Below are positions 21,857 through 31,187 of a stretch of 64,000 nt of DNA, piece by piece. A program made the position numbers and the translations under genes. Under the pieces are notes generated by a model, which was not told the origin of the DNA, ran no database searches, and saw only the letters and a list, made by a program, of their open reading frames with translations. Numbering within the stretch: the first letter of the stretch is position 1; every line of letters begins with the position of its first letter. Source of the DNA: Heligmosomoides polygyrus polygyrus (Eukaryota > Nematoda > Chromadorea > Rhabditida > Heligmosomidae). The stretch covers positions 5,704,001 through 5,768,000 of the forward strand of contig OX377204.1 in the NCBI GenBank assembly GCA_947396885.1. Reading direction: 5' to 3'.

Positions 21857-22095
21857 TCAACTTACCATGCTACAGCTCGCATTCTGTACAACGATCATGA
21901 AGTCATTTGTAATTGATGGATGTTCTCGGCGGTCGTTTATTTTTCGATTTCCCCGAAAGGCCTCTAAAGCTTTCCTTGCCGAAATGTCAGTCTCAAACGC
22001 CAGAACCGTGCACTTTATGTCGAAATCGTTACCGTTGTGCTCCATCGCCTTATGCCTCCCTGAGGGTGCTCTTGTATTTGCACGCGTATTGCTAG
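21857..22095 (-). mobile_element. Penelope-like element, GIY-YIG C-terminal fragment
   Basis: The minus strand encodes GNDFDIKCTVLAFETDISAR, then KALEAFRGN, KINDRREHP. The same pattern (ENFEISVKILGLESDNTARK, TLEAFCI, KINWKEECL) occurs in the Penelope-like element at 46.4-46.8 kb. Only the C-terminal part of the domain is present. Confidence 0.65.
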
Positions 22096-22254
22096 CTAGA
22101 TGTTCTCTTACGCGAATGGCTAGTGTTTATGCGTGTTGACTATAATCCCGACACTCTGATAAATTGTTCCCTGTAAGAACAGTCACTAGATTACTATGTG
22201 CGCAGTTTTCTGATATGCAGTGCTTATCATAGGGCTTGTTTCTAACCAGTTGGC

Positions 22255-22560
22255 GCTTGATTTTATTTGTTATTTATTTATGCGCCCATGGAGGGCACGC
22301 TAAATTCAAGTGATCCATGGCTCAATAACAAGAGAAAGAACGCAATGAGACAAAACGAAGGGAAACGTTTAAACTAATTAGAACAAACAATGCAACCAAT
22401 CAAAATAAACAGCTACAATCGTGGAGTGTTAAGGTAATGCTAGCCGTACGCTTAAAACAAGTACTAATTGGCAGATGAAGGAGATCACTCGCTAAATGGA
22501 GCGAATCGGTTCAAGTTCCTAATGCGATCACCTTTAGGTACGATTTTTTTCGTGGTTTCC
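22255..22560 (-). mobile_element. LINE 3' tail region
   Basis: Starts with GATTTTATTTGTTATTTATT on + (a (TAAA)n-type tail on -), followed by GCGCCCATGGAGGGCACGC. Consistent with the 3' untranslated end of a minus-strand non-LTR element. No RT sequence. Confidence 0.35.
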
Positions 22561-22732
22561 CGGCAACGAGGTTAGAATATCCTCCATGATTTGACAAAAC
22601 GTCTATGTCGTGTAAGCTGAGTCCAGGCAAAAGGTAGTCGAAAAGAAAAGAAAAAAAATGTCAGACCGGCAACAACCCGTGATGGACGAAAATTTTGCTA
22701 CTATTGCTATTTCTTTGTCTTGTACCACCTTC

Positions 22733-22790
22733 AGGACTCTGGAGACGACGACCGCGTCAAAACGTTAGGCCGCAGAATAACGTTTCACCA
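22733..22790 (+). mobile_element. Penelope-like 3' motif, diverged
   Basis: CTCTGGAGACGACGACCGCG, TCAAAACGTTAGGCC, then AATAACG. Same layout as 2339 and 47021, but with core substitutions. Confidence 0.35.
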
Positions 22791-23154
22791 CAAAAACATT
22801 GTTTGGCACAAAAGAGACTAACACAAATCAACTTATGGGTTTGTTGTGAGTTTAATCTCGGCTTTTCCTTCAGACTAGTGACTTGTTATTGACTTGTTAT
22901 CACTTCATTCAACGTTGCTGACCCAATGTGAACACTCCCCCACAACAGAGGTACAATATGTTTAGATGTCCTCTTGATGAGAGTTTATGTCAAGACTGCA
23001 CAAATATTGAGAGGTTAGACAAGTATAGCATCCATTATTTTATCGAGCATCAAGTTTCAGAGATGGAGTGGAATATTGAGCACGTAGACCGTACCCTACT
23101 ATCGCGCAGCACGCGGAAAATATAGAGAAATAGTTTTCTGATGAACGAAGCCAC

Positions 23155-23300
23155 TTTCTTTGAGCCTCAAGTGACTGGCACTGTCATAACGACAAGCAAT
23201 GTTCTGCGCCATTATACTATTGGCACTGTTTGATCTAACGCAACATACACACGTCCAGCTGATTCCTGTTGCTTTCTTAGCTTCTTGTGATAAAGTGCGT
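23155..23300 (+). repeat. Interspersed repeat U, copy 1
   Basis: GAGCCTCAAGTGACTGGCAC, then TTTGATCTAACGCAACATAC, in the same order as the repeat at 28740-29120 (CCTCAAGTGGCTGGTATCG, TTTGATCGAACGCAACATCC). Confidence 0.55.
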
Positions 23301-23317
23301 AGAACTGTCATCGACAA

Positions 23318-23323
23318 TTTATT
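23318..23323 (-). terminator. Polyadenylation signal of CAP gene
   Basis: AATAAA on the minus strand, beginning 12 bases after the stop codon of the CAP-domain gene. Confidence 0.6.
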
Positions 23324-23334
23324 TGTAGGCCTTA

Positions 23335-25791
23335 TTACCAAGAGCAAAGTCCAACGGCAGGATTGCAGTTGTTTGGTCCAGCAGGGCAGGTTGCACAAAT
23401 TGCTCCAATCGGATAAACGCTTGCTCCTACTGTGTTAACGCTGAAACAATATTGACTAAAATTTTGCGTAAGGTACTAGCAAACGAATCGCAAAACCGTA
23501 CAAGCTCCTGTAGAGACAGATTGTGTTGTAAAAGCCACTGCATATGTGAGTAGCACATCCAACTTCTTTGCTGGTTCCCCAAATCATCTAAAACGCTGCC
23601 TGATTAAAATATGAACGCAAGCATAGTAAAAGGAAGAAGGACTTTCGCCACGTTTCCTACTCCAGGTTGGTGATAACGTCAGCAAGCACTGGTTCTTCTT
23701 AATCATCTTAACCATATTATTCTTAGTCGTTATACCTTTGTAAATCTTCTTCGCTGTAGGACGTTGTGCACCTGTCGGGTGTAGATCACATTTGAAGGAG
23801 CTCCATATCTGAAGACCTCCGACCGCCAAGTGGCAATGGCCTAAGCAAAGTAGGTATTGCAGAAATCATAGAAAGTTTGTCTATAGAAACAAAAGGAAGA
23901 GCTCAAGAGTAAAACCTACATTTTGAAGAGCTCCATAGATGTCGGTCTGCGTTGTTCTCAGTACGTGGAAGTTTTCTTTCCATCCGGGTCTCAATTCAGG
24001 GGGAGAGGGTCCGCCATAGCAGTGTGTTGCCACGATATAGGCGTAGGCCTCAGCAACGCAGCTGTAAACCTGTAGCATTCTAACTTTTGTTTATGAAATG
24101 TACACGTGTAAGCAACGAAAGTTCTCAAGATTTTCACCATTAAATACATGAGCGAAGCTGGTGGGAAATTTTCGTTTTGGTAGAAACCATTTTTTGCTCT
24201 TGCTGTAGCAACCTGCGATCTAAAGATCACTTCTTTTCCTTAAACAAAAATGAAGTTAACTTTTTTCTGAGACTCAATACTGGCACTGACCTTAAATTGT
24301 TATGCATGGCAAGCGCGACGTCCCTGAATTCTTTAGGAAAGACAGTGCTCGGACATACCGTTGACGCTAGAAAGACCAGGACTCATGGAGAAAATATTAC
24401 GGCATAAGTTGCCAACTGATTGAAACCAACGAGGCCTTGTAGTTGTCGTCGTCGTCGTTGTAGTAGTAGTAGTAGTTGTTGTTGTTGTACTAGGCGGAAC
24501 TGTAGTTGTTCCCGTTGTCGTGGCCGCAGATGACGCTGTTGTTGTTGCAGCAGCAGTTGTGGTTGTGGTTGATGGAGTAGTTGTCTCTGCTGTAGTCGTC
24601 GTCGCATCGGTTGTCGTAGTCGCTGCGGTTGTCGTCGTCGCATCGGTTGTCGTCGTCTCTGCCGTGGTTGTCGTCGCATCGGTTGTCGTCGTCTCTGACG
24701 TAGTCGTCGCATCGGTTGTCGTAGTCGCTGCGGTTGTCGTCGTCGCATCGGTTGTCGACGTCTCTGACGTAGTCGTCGCATCGGTTGTCGTCGTCTCTGA
24801 CGTAGTCGTCGCATCGGTTGTCGTCGTCTCTGACGTAGTCGTCGCATCGGTTGTCGTCGTCTCTGACGTAGTCGTCGCATCGGTTGTCGTCGTCTCTGAC
24901 GTAGTCGTCGCATCGGTTGTCGTCGTCTCTGACGTAGTCGTCGCATCGGTTGTCGTCGTCTCTGACGTAGTAGTCGCATCGGATGTCGTAGTCGCTGCGG
25001 TTGTCGTCGTCGCATCGGTTGTCGTCGTCTCTGACGTAGTCGTCGCATCGGTTGTCGTCGTCTCTGACGTAGTCGTCGCATCGGTTGTCGTAGTCGCATC
25101 GGTTGTCGTCGTCTCTGACGTAGTAGTCGCATCGGTTGTCGTAGTCGCTGCGGTTGTCGTCGTCGCATCGGTTGTCGTCGTCTCTGACGTAGTTGTCGCA
25201 TCGGTTGTCGTCGTCTCTGACGTAGTCGTCGCATCGGTTGTCGTCGTCTCTGACGTAGTAGTCGCATCGGTTGTCGTACTCGCTGCGGTTGTCGTCGTCG
25301 CATCGGTTGTCGTCGTCTCTGACGTAGTCGTCGCATCGGTTGTCGTAGTCGCATCGGTTGTCGTCGTCACTGACGTAGTCGTCGCATCGGTTGTCGTCGT
25401 CTCTGACGTAGTAGTCGCATCGGTTGTCGTACTCGCTGCGGTTGTCGTCGTCGCATCGGTTGTCGTCGTCTCTGACGTAGTCGTCGCATCGGTTGTCGTC
25501 GTCTCTGACGTAGTAGTCGCATCGGTTGTCGTCGTTTCTGCCGTGGTTGTCGTCGCATCGGTTGTCGTCGTCTCAGCCGTGGTTGTCGTTGCCGTCGTCG
25601 TTGTGGGAGGTTGACCTAAACCGGTGTTGATCAACAGAGTCATTTTCCGAAAACCATAACGATCTGTTGCTCACCTGTGACTTGAGCCCATGGCATCATA
25701 GCGAGTGTAATCTGTAGGCAGCTTTAATCAATTACGTGCTAGCTGAGCTAAATTTCAAGACACTTACAAAGATGTACAATCGCGGCAGCAT
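23335..25791 (-). CDS. Secreted CAP/ASP-domain protein with mucin-like N-terminus
   Basis: Nine exons join in phase on the minus strand: 25791-25768, 25711-25675, 25615-24431 (or to 24401), 24366-24291, 24219-24138, 24069-23920, 23840-23736, 23587-23502 and 23440-23335. The product is 616 residues. Exons 1-2 encode a signal peptide (MLPRLYIF, then ITLAMMPWAQVTG). Residues about 24-410 are Thr-rich TTTTDATTTSE repeats, a likely O-glycosylated mucin stretch. Residues about 428-610 form a CAP domain: MHNNLRSQVA, YSCVAEAYAYIV, RPGWKENFHV, AIATWRSEVFRYG, the CAP1 motif RRFTKMIW, GTSKEVGC, and an ASP-type tail VYPIGAICATCP, with ten cysteines. Of the four pocket residues, His, Glu and Glu are kept, and Arg replaces the His of GHFTQ. 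Family members are secreted, and abundant in hookworm and other strongylid secretions as ASP/VAL proteins. Every junction except exon 3/4 is unambiguous. Confidence 0.88.
24436..25600 (-). repeat. 33-bp coding minisatellite in CAP gene exon 3
   Basis: Units read TTTTDATTTSE on the coding strand, with variant units (TTTTDATTTTA). The core on + is GCATCGGTTGTCGTCGTCTC followed by TGACGTAGTCGTC. About 30 units. The whole array is free of stops in several frames on both strands, so long frames elsewhere over it are by-products. Confidence 0.92.
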
Positions 25792-25799
25792 TCTGTTTT

Positions 25800-26359
25800 C
25801 TCGTTGAGATCCTAGGCCTCATCCGTCCTTTTATGTGTTAGTGATTTCATAAATAGACTACCATTGAACAGTTTCGATGTAATTTGGCGTTCATTTTCAA
25901 AAGTGATTTGATGCGCTAAAGGTCACCGGAGTGTACTCGCCTATCCCCGCTTCGAAAAAGTCAATTAGCCACTATTAATGTCTTCCAAATAATCAGTGAG
26001 ACCGAGCAAACAGTGACTCTATTACGCAGTTATCGAATTCGTGTGCCCACTCACTCAACACAATGGCGAAATTGTACTGGTGCGCTTTTTCCATTTATTG
26101 CAAGAGAGTTAAACGATACTTTTTCTCATACTTAAAAAAACTATATTTTGTGCCTTTTAGCTCTTTTAGAACCGTTTTGAGAACCTTCCTGTCAAAACGT
26201 AAAGAATAATGAAAAATGATTCATAAAATCCGTATCTGATCCATAAAATGTACGAAGAAAAAAGCTAAACCTTCATATGAGTAGAAGTTATGGAAGCCAC
26301 GCTTACGGAATCTTGACCATTTTCCCCGCCCTAAGTACCAAGGTGTGATTTGGTGAGGG
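25800..26359. other. Upstream flank of CAP gene
   Basis: No gene recognised. No TTTCAG spliced-leader acceptor lies immediately before the minus-strand ATG (the bases before it are GAAAACAGA). Confidence 0.4.
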
Positions 26360-26695
26360 TTGCAGACCTACTACATTGATATCCGGAATCTCCATGGTGG
26401 GTCATACAGTGTTGGCGGCCCACTGCTCTCTTTCTGCAAAAATATTGCACCACCCTTATTTCAGAAAATGCCCCTTGCCCTTCCTCTCTATGTTTTTCAT
26501 TTGTTTCATATTTATCGCTCTCCTATGTGGATGTGCTCAGTATTTTTTTCGGTTTTTTCTCAACCTTCTTTTTCTGTGGGTAAACTCTATCCACTGGCAT
26601 TTTTTGCTTTGATGTTACGGTACCAGTAATTTGCTTTAAGTCTATTCCAGTGGCAAATAGATAAATAAATAATTAACTAAATAAGAAAATTTTGA
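26360..26695 (+). mobile_element. LINE 3' end with (AAATA)n tail
   Basis: Ends in AATAGATAAATAAATAATTA, the tail type of the CR1-like elements in this window. Two overlapping open frames here have no recognisable motif; the stretch is most likely a LINE 3' untranslated region. Confidence 0.4.
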
Positions 26696-26725
26696 AAGAG
26701 TTTAAAATTAGCTTAGCTACAAATA

Positions 26726-27993
26726 TTAGGTTTTCCAGAAAGTTTTCAGCCCTTTGAGTCTTCTCCTTGAACTGCCGTAACTTTCTCAAATCTTATCGGA
26801 TTAGTCGAAGTAAACAGCGTTCGAATTAGAACACTTTTGCCAATGGGACACCACTCGACTTATTCCATCAGCGAAAAAATTAGGTGGTCGAGATTCGACA
26901 AAGTCCACGAAACTGTTTCGGCTGGGTCCTGATGGGTGAAGGATTTACCAGCGAGAAAGTTCTAAAAATGTTTGAAAAGGTGGTATTCGGTTGGTGAGAG
27001 ATGTGGAAAATATGGCGAGTCAGGCAGAACTTCAACCCTTAATTCGTACAATTTACGAATAGTGATTTGTGAAACGTGTGAGCGGACATTATAGTGCAGA
27101 AGAATCGGGCCGGTTCTGCTGACCAATGCTGGCGGAAGTTGACGCATTTTTCGGTGCATTTCGTCGACTTCCTTACAGTAGGACTCTGCTGTGATCGTTT
27201 GGCCAGGTGCCAAAAGTTGTAGCAGATGAGACCAGCCTTCGACCACCACACTGACTGCTACCGTTTTTGGTGGTGGTTCGCCTTTGGAAAATGCCTAGGA
27301 GGCTGGTCCGCGTCGAACAACTGTTCGGAACGTTTCCTGATGTCATACAGAATCCACTTTTATCACGAGTGATGATTCGATCCAAAAACGGGTGCGTTTT
27401 GTTGCGCACAAATAGGGAAGAACAAATCTCGAAAAATGACATATTTTTCCGCTCACTCAACTCGTTGGGCACTTTTCGAGCCTTTTGTCCTTCCCAAAGC
27501 ATATCGAAGCATCCGCAAGAGCAGCTTAACTGAGGTTTAGCTCTCGCGGTCCCGCAATCGGATTGGGATGGTTCAGCTTCTACCAACTCCTTCTACTCAT
27601 CGTCTAGGATTGCCTTGCTCGACGGCCACGGGGTCGCCTTAGAGGATGAAATCTCCTGTCCGAAATTCACTGAACCACTGGCGCACACTTACCCCAACAC
27701 CCTCATTTCGGCCTCCACACTTGATTGACTTGACGAGCTGTCTCGACTGCGGATTGTCCTAACTTAAAGTTAAAACATAATATTGTTCGGAATTGCTACT
27801 TCGACGTACTTCAGTAAGTTCTTCAAGAACATTAATTCAAAACATCGTTCAAAGATAAATTATTTCATCAGACAGAGCGTAAAATTCTATTCAGAAAATA
27901 CCATTAATGCGCAAAACAAGTTAAATTTTTAATCAATAATATTCGAATGAAAAATAGTGGCACAAAACGCTGAAAACATTTCGGACAACCTAA
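26726..27993 (-). mobile_element. Mariner transposon, inactive
   Basis: 1268 bp flanked by TA. The ends are inverted: TTAGGTTTTCCAGAAAGTTT left, TTAGGTTGTCCGAAATGTTT right read inward. The minus strand encodes mariner transposase blocks: ITAESYCKEVDEMHRKM, RTGPILLHYNVRSHVSQ and VEVLPDSPYFPHLSPTEYH. In the catalytic block the family Asp of LHDNARPH is Tyr (LHYNVRSH), and frameshifts break the N-terminal half. Confidence 0.88.
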
Positions 27994-27999
27994 TAATTC

Positions 28000-28356
28000 A
28001 GGTTTCTAAAAATGTCGGAGTACGTAATGTAAAACACTTTCGGAAATGAAGAAATTCCGATGGGATTTAACTGCCTGCAACTGGCAGAGGTGTTGCTTTA
28101 GTGTTTGTTTGCTTCAATGAGCAAAACCACTCTCTCTGCAAATGTAAAAAAGCCTTGGTACCGATGTATGAAAAATATTCTATCAGAAAACAGGTTTAGG
28201 AAAACGCTACCAAATTTTCAGCAGACGGAGTCTTTTTTGCGTGTGAATGCGGAACTCAAACACGGCGCTTCTTAGGTTCTTTCGCTTTTTCGATATATTC
28301 TGCAAAGCTAAATGCCATTTGGGGGGATCGCTTCCTAAATGCCACTCGTTTTTTCA
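28000..28356. other. No gene seen
   Basis: AT-rich. No motif until the Penelope-type 3' motif. Confidence 0.4.
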
Positions 28357-28400
28357 GGCTCTGGAGAAGAAAACAACGCTGAGACGTAAGCCGGAATAAA
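28357..28400 (+). mobile_element. Penelope-like 3' motif, decayed
   Basis: GCTCTGGAGAAGAAAACAAC, GCTGAGACGTAAGCCGG, AATAAA. Same layout as 2339; the core GAAAC is GAGAC here. Confidence 0.35.
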
Positions 28401-28739
28401 GGAGTGTAACAGTTTTGGTCAAAACTAAACACTACCACACATAAAACTCAGGATATTCTGCTCAATATTTAAGTCGCTGTTGTGCCAATCAAAGTTTATT
28501 ATTCGTATTACAACTGCATTGGCTGGTGCCCATGAATCATTATGCGAGCCGATTTTGTTTCAGTCACTCCACATTTTTTGAAATATCGAACATGCTGTGT
28601 TTGTTTTGGCTTCGTTGTATGGAGCGGTGTTTTTAATGTTTGCCTTCTGCAAATATAATAATTAAATAAATAAATAACATACAAATGGGCTTGCTTATAG
28701 TCGAATCTCGACTCGTCATCCGTTTAACGAATGGTTATC

Positions 28740-29120
28740 AACAATCTCTTATCGATTCAAATCAGTTTCCCTAAGCCTCAAGTGGCTGGTATCGAGGTAG
28801 TAAGCAGCCTCAAGTGGCTGGTATCGAGGTAGTAAGCTGTCACAACGATGTTTTGTTGCGATCAAAACTTCTAGCGCCAGGCGGGACTCGAACCCGCACC
28901 TCTCTCTGACCGGGCAGGAATGCTCTACGCCTTTACATCACCGCCGCCGTTTGATCGAACGCAACATCCACACCTCGTGGGACCGATCAGCACTCACCCG
29001 TATCCGGGATGACCTGGCCGCTGATATCAGCATGGAACCAGTTAAGCTGACGGTCTTGATAGAAACGATTCAAATCAGTTTCCTTAAGCCTCAAGTGGCT
29101 GGTATCGAGGTAGTAATCTC
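28740..29120. repeat. Interspersed repeat U, copy 2
   Basis: AAGCCTCAAGTGGCTGGTAT (continuing CGAGGTAGTAA) occurs at about 28778, again directly after it (28809), and at 29088. The flanks TCAAATCAGTTTCC also recur at both ends, so the block is bounded by direct repeats. It encloses the tRNA-like sequence at 28866-28955. Confidence 0.6.
28866..28955 (-). mobile_element. tRNA-like head of repeat U
   Basis: The minus strand has a perfect T-arm (GCGGG, TTCGAGT, CCCGC) with a B-box GGTTCGAGTCC and an A-box-like AAAGGCGTAGAGCA upstream. The two outer ends do not form an acceptor stem, so this is a tRNA-derived repeat rather than a functional tRNA gene. Confidence 0.55.
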
Positions 29121-29893
29121 TTATTGTTTGTACCATTAACTGGCTGCATTCTACAATGCCGCTAAAATTCTGAAAAAAGAACTTTGACTTTGAAAACTAT
29201 GGAAAGAATTATTTGTTTAAAATCTAGTTAACACCGTTAGAAGCCCCGTATCGTATTCTATCAAGCGATCTAACCTGCTCTAAAATGATTGCACAGTGAC
29301 CTAGTTGTGAAGCTTTTGCTTCCTCGCCCCGCTAATTGTTTTACGGCCCCCCAGTGGCATGCCCTTAAGGCTTTCCGTTGACGAGGTTTATCGAAACTCA
29401 GAAATTCTCTATTGTCTTAGCAAATCTGCATTTGTTACGCTTCAAGTGTCATTGTGGTACCAAATAGTGCTAATCTTAAGTTTGAATAACATAGGCCCGA
29501 TTTTAGATAAGCAAGCTCAAGGAAACCTAAGATTCAGTTAAGAATTACCCAACCACTGGATTGATACAGAAAAAGTTATTAAAGCATTTTATTGAAAAAA
29601 CAATAGTCTTTAAAAAAGTGTGATGGCTCTAAAAAATAAACAGGAATGACTAGTTCTCCTCTTTTCCAACAAGGAATTGGTCCAATCTCCATATACCACA
29701 TAGGATTTTTCCTATCTTTGAACTTCGCTTACTTTTGTATAGGAAAAGACGTATGCAGTGCTTTTTGTAATTTACAGTAGGCCACAAGCAAATTACCTAC
29801 TAAAAAGAACTGAAAATTTTTGATCGTCCAAAATAGACTTCTACGGCGCCAAAGTTTAACGAAGCAACAGAAAATTTCGTTTCAGTCGCTTAC
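29121..29893. other. No gene seen
   Basis: AT-rich stretch without a recognisable exon or repeat. If the exon at 29894-30238 is real, this is its downstream intron. Confidence 0.4.
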
Positions 29894-30238
29894 CTCTTTA
29901 TGGAAGAGTTTACTCGAAAATGAACTCGACAGCATTTCTCAGCTTGTCGTGAGCTTTCCATACACGTAATATTGTCTGTATTCAAACTGAAACCCATTTT
30001 CACCTCTTCAGCCGCCGAAGCGAGTTTGGAGCTGCGATTCGGCCCGAGCACGGCCACGTCGGCGGCCTGCTCGCTTCCATTGTATGAACAGTAATAACAC
30101 TTGTAACTCCGAAATCTATCAGTGATCACCCTGAATACCTTAGAAGCCACGAGTTTGGGTCTCGGCGGACAGCAGAAGCGGGCACCGTGCTTGCAACTGC
30201 GCGAGGTGCGAGAGTCAGGGACATCATGTAACTCCAAC
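29894..30238 (-). CDS. Candidate extracellular exon, family unknown
   Basis: On the minus strand a frame of about 115 codons is open from near 30238 to a strong donor AG|GTAAGC at 29894/29893. Residues include SCKHGARFCCPPRPK, SYKCYYCSYNGSEQ and ESSRQAEKCCRVHFRVN: seven or more cysteines and three N-glycosylation sequons (NGS, NRS, NIT), as in an extracellular domain. The higher GC content sets it apart from its surroundings. An in-frame stop lies just upstream, so the exon must start at an acceptor (candidate AAGCAG near 30247). I do not recognise the family. No matching exon was found nearby. Confidence 0.45.
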
Positions 30239-30296
30239 AGGCTCGCTGCTTAGCCAGTATAGCATATATGTATTTATATCTACACACATAGACAGG

Positions 30297-30464
30297 GAGT
30301 CCCAAAAATGTAGCACTGATTGAAATGTGATAGCTTTGCTCAAAATAAAGCTACTGAAGAAGTTAAGAGATCGTAAGAAAGCTTTAGAAAATAGAAGTTT
30401 TTGACATATGAGCGGTATGGAAGGGTACACTCGGAAGTTTTGCATTTTACACTCGATTGGTTGT
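30297..30464 (+). repeat. Interspersed repeat V, left half
   Basis: Shares GGGAGTCCCAAAAATGTA, GAAGAAGTTAAG, AGAAGTTTTTGACATATGAG and CGGTATGGA with 45338-45560. It was split here by RTE D; ACTTGTTATA after the second target duplication at 36478 continues it. The GGGAGTCCCAAAAATG end resembles a DNA-transposon terminus. Confidence 0.65.
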
Positions 30465-30477
30465 GCCTCGCATAAAT
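30465..30477. repeat. Target-site duplication of RTE D, left
   Basis: GCCTCGCATAAAT, identical to 36465-36477. Confidence 0.85.
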
Positions 30478-30485
30478 CACCTGTA

Positions 30486-31187
30486 TCACCTGTCGTCCCG
30501 TTGATCATCGACTTGCTCGAGCGGGCGCCAGCAGCGTCTCCATTCGTCCCTGTCGCGTGCCAGAGTGGTCCAATGGATCCTCCTCGCTCGAGGGACACGA
30601 AGAGCGTCATATCGGTCGTTCAGGGCTTTCACGAAGAAGTCCGACCAACGCGTTGGTGGGCGTCCTGGTGTTCTTTTGACATCCCGCGGAATCCAATCTG
30701 TGACGACTCTCGTCCAGCGGGTGTCTGCGAATCGCATTACGTGGCCGGCCCACCTAATTTTCGACGACTTGGCCCATGCGACAGCGTCTCTGATCTTCGA
30801 ACGTCGGCGAAGCTCGGAACTCCGAAGGCCTTCTCTCACTTGCGTGAGTCGTGTCACTCCGAGCATCGTCCTCTCCATTCCACGCTGCGCGACGCTGATC
30901 GCGTGTTCATCCTGCTTTCGTATAGCCCAGGTCTCTGAGGCGTATGTTAGGGCAGGAAGAACAGTGGAGTCGAATAGGTGGGCACGGAGTTGGACGTTCT
31001 TCGTCTTCTTCGCGACTTCTTCGACGCTCTTGAAAGCTCCCCAAGCCGCTCGTTTCCTCCTGCTCAGCTCTGGTGCTAGGTCGTTGGTCATGTTGACTTC
31101 GCGACCCAGATACACATAGCTGGAGCATTCGAAGATGTTCGTTCCGTTGAGCGAGAATGGGGCATCAGAAACCCATCCGTTCTTCAT
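30486..31187 (-). pseudogene. RTE D polyprotein, C-terminal part
   Basis: A 233-codon frame starting MKNGWVSDAPFSLNG continues the RTE D protein after LINE E: SSYVYLGREVNM, ALTYASETWAIR, ERTMLGVTRLTQ, WAGHVMRFADTRW and TPGRPPTRWSDFF are the post-RT blocks of RTE elements. In the ancestral element the sequence TKTMF ran straight into MKNGW. The frame is open to its own TGA, so decay here is slight. Confidence 0.85.

Noticed and set aside
24383..25354. 323-codon Arg/Gln-rich frame on the minus strand
   Set aside because: Shifted reading of the same minisatellite; the signal-peptide exons join in phase to the Thr frame instead.
24520..25614. 364-codon Val/Ala/Ser-rich frame on the plus strand
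   Set aside because: Antisense by-product of the 33-bp minisatellite in the CAP gene; no signal, domain or splice evidence, and the minus-strand gene explains the region.
28866..28955. Functional tRNA gene on minus strand
   Set aside because: T-arm and B-box are good, but no acceptor stem pairs; it sits inside a repeated block.
30408..31119. Plus frames of 176 and 184 codons
   Set aside because: Antisense to the RTE D C-terminal frame.
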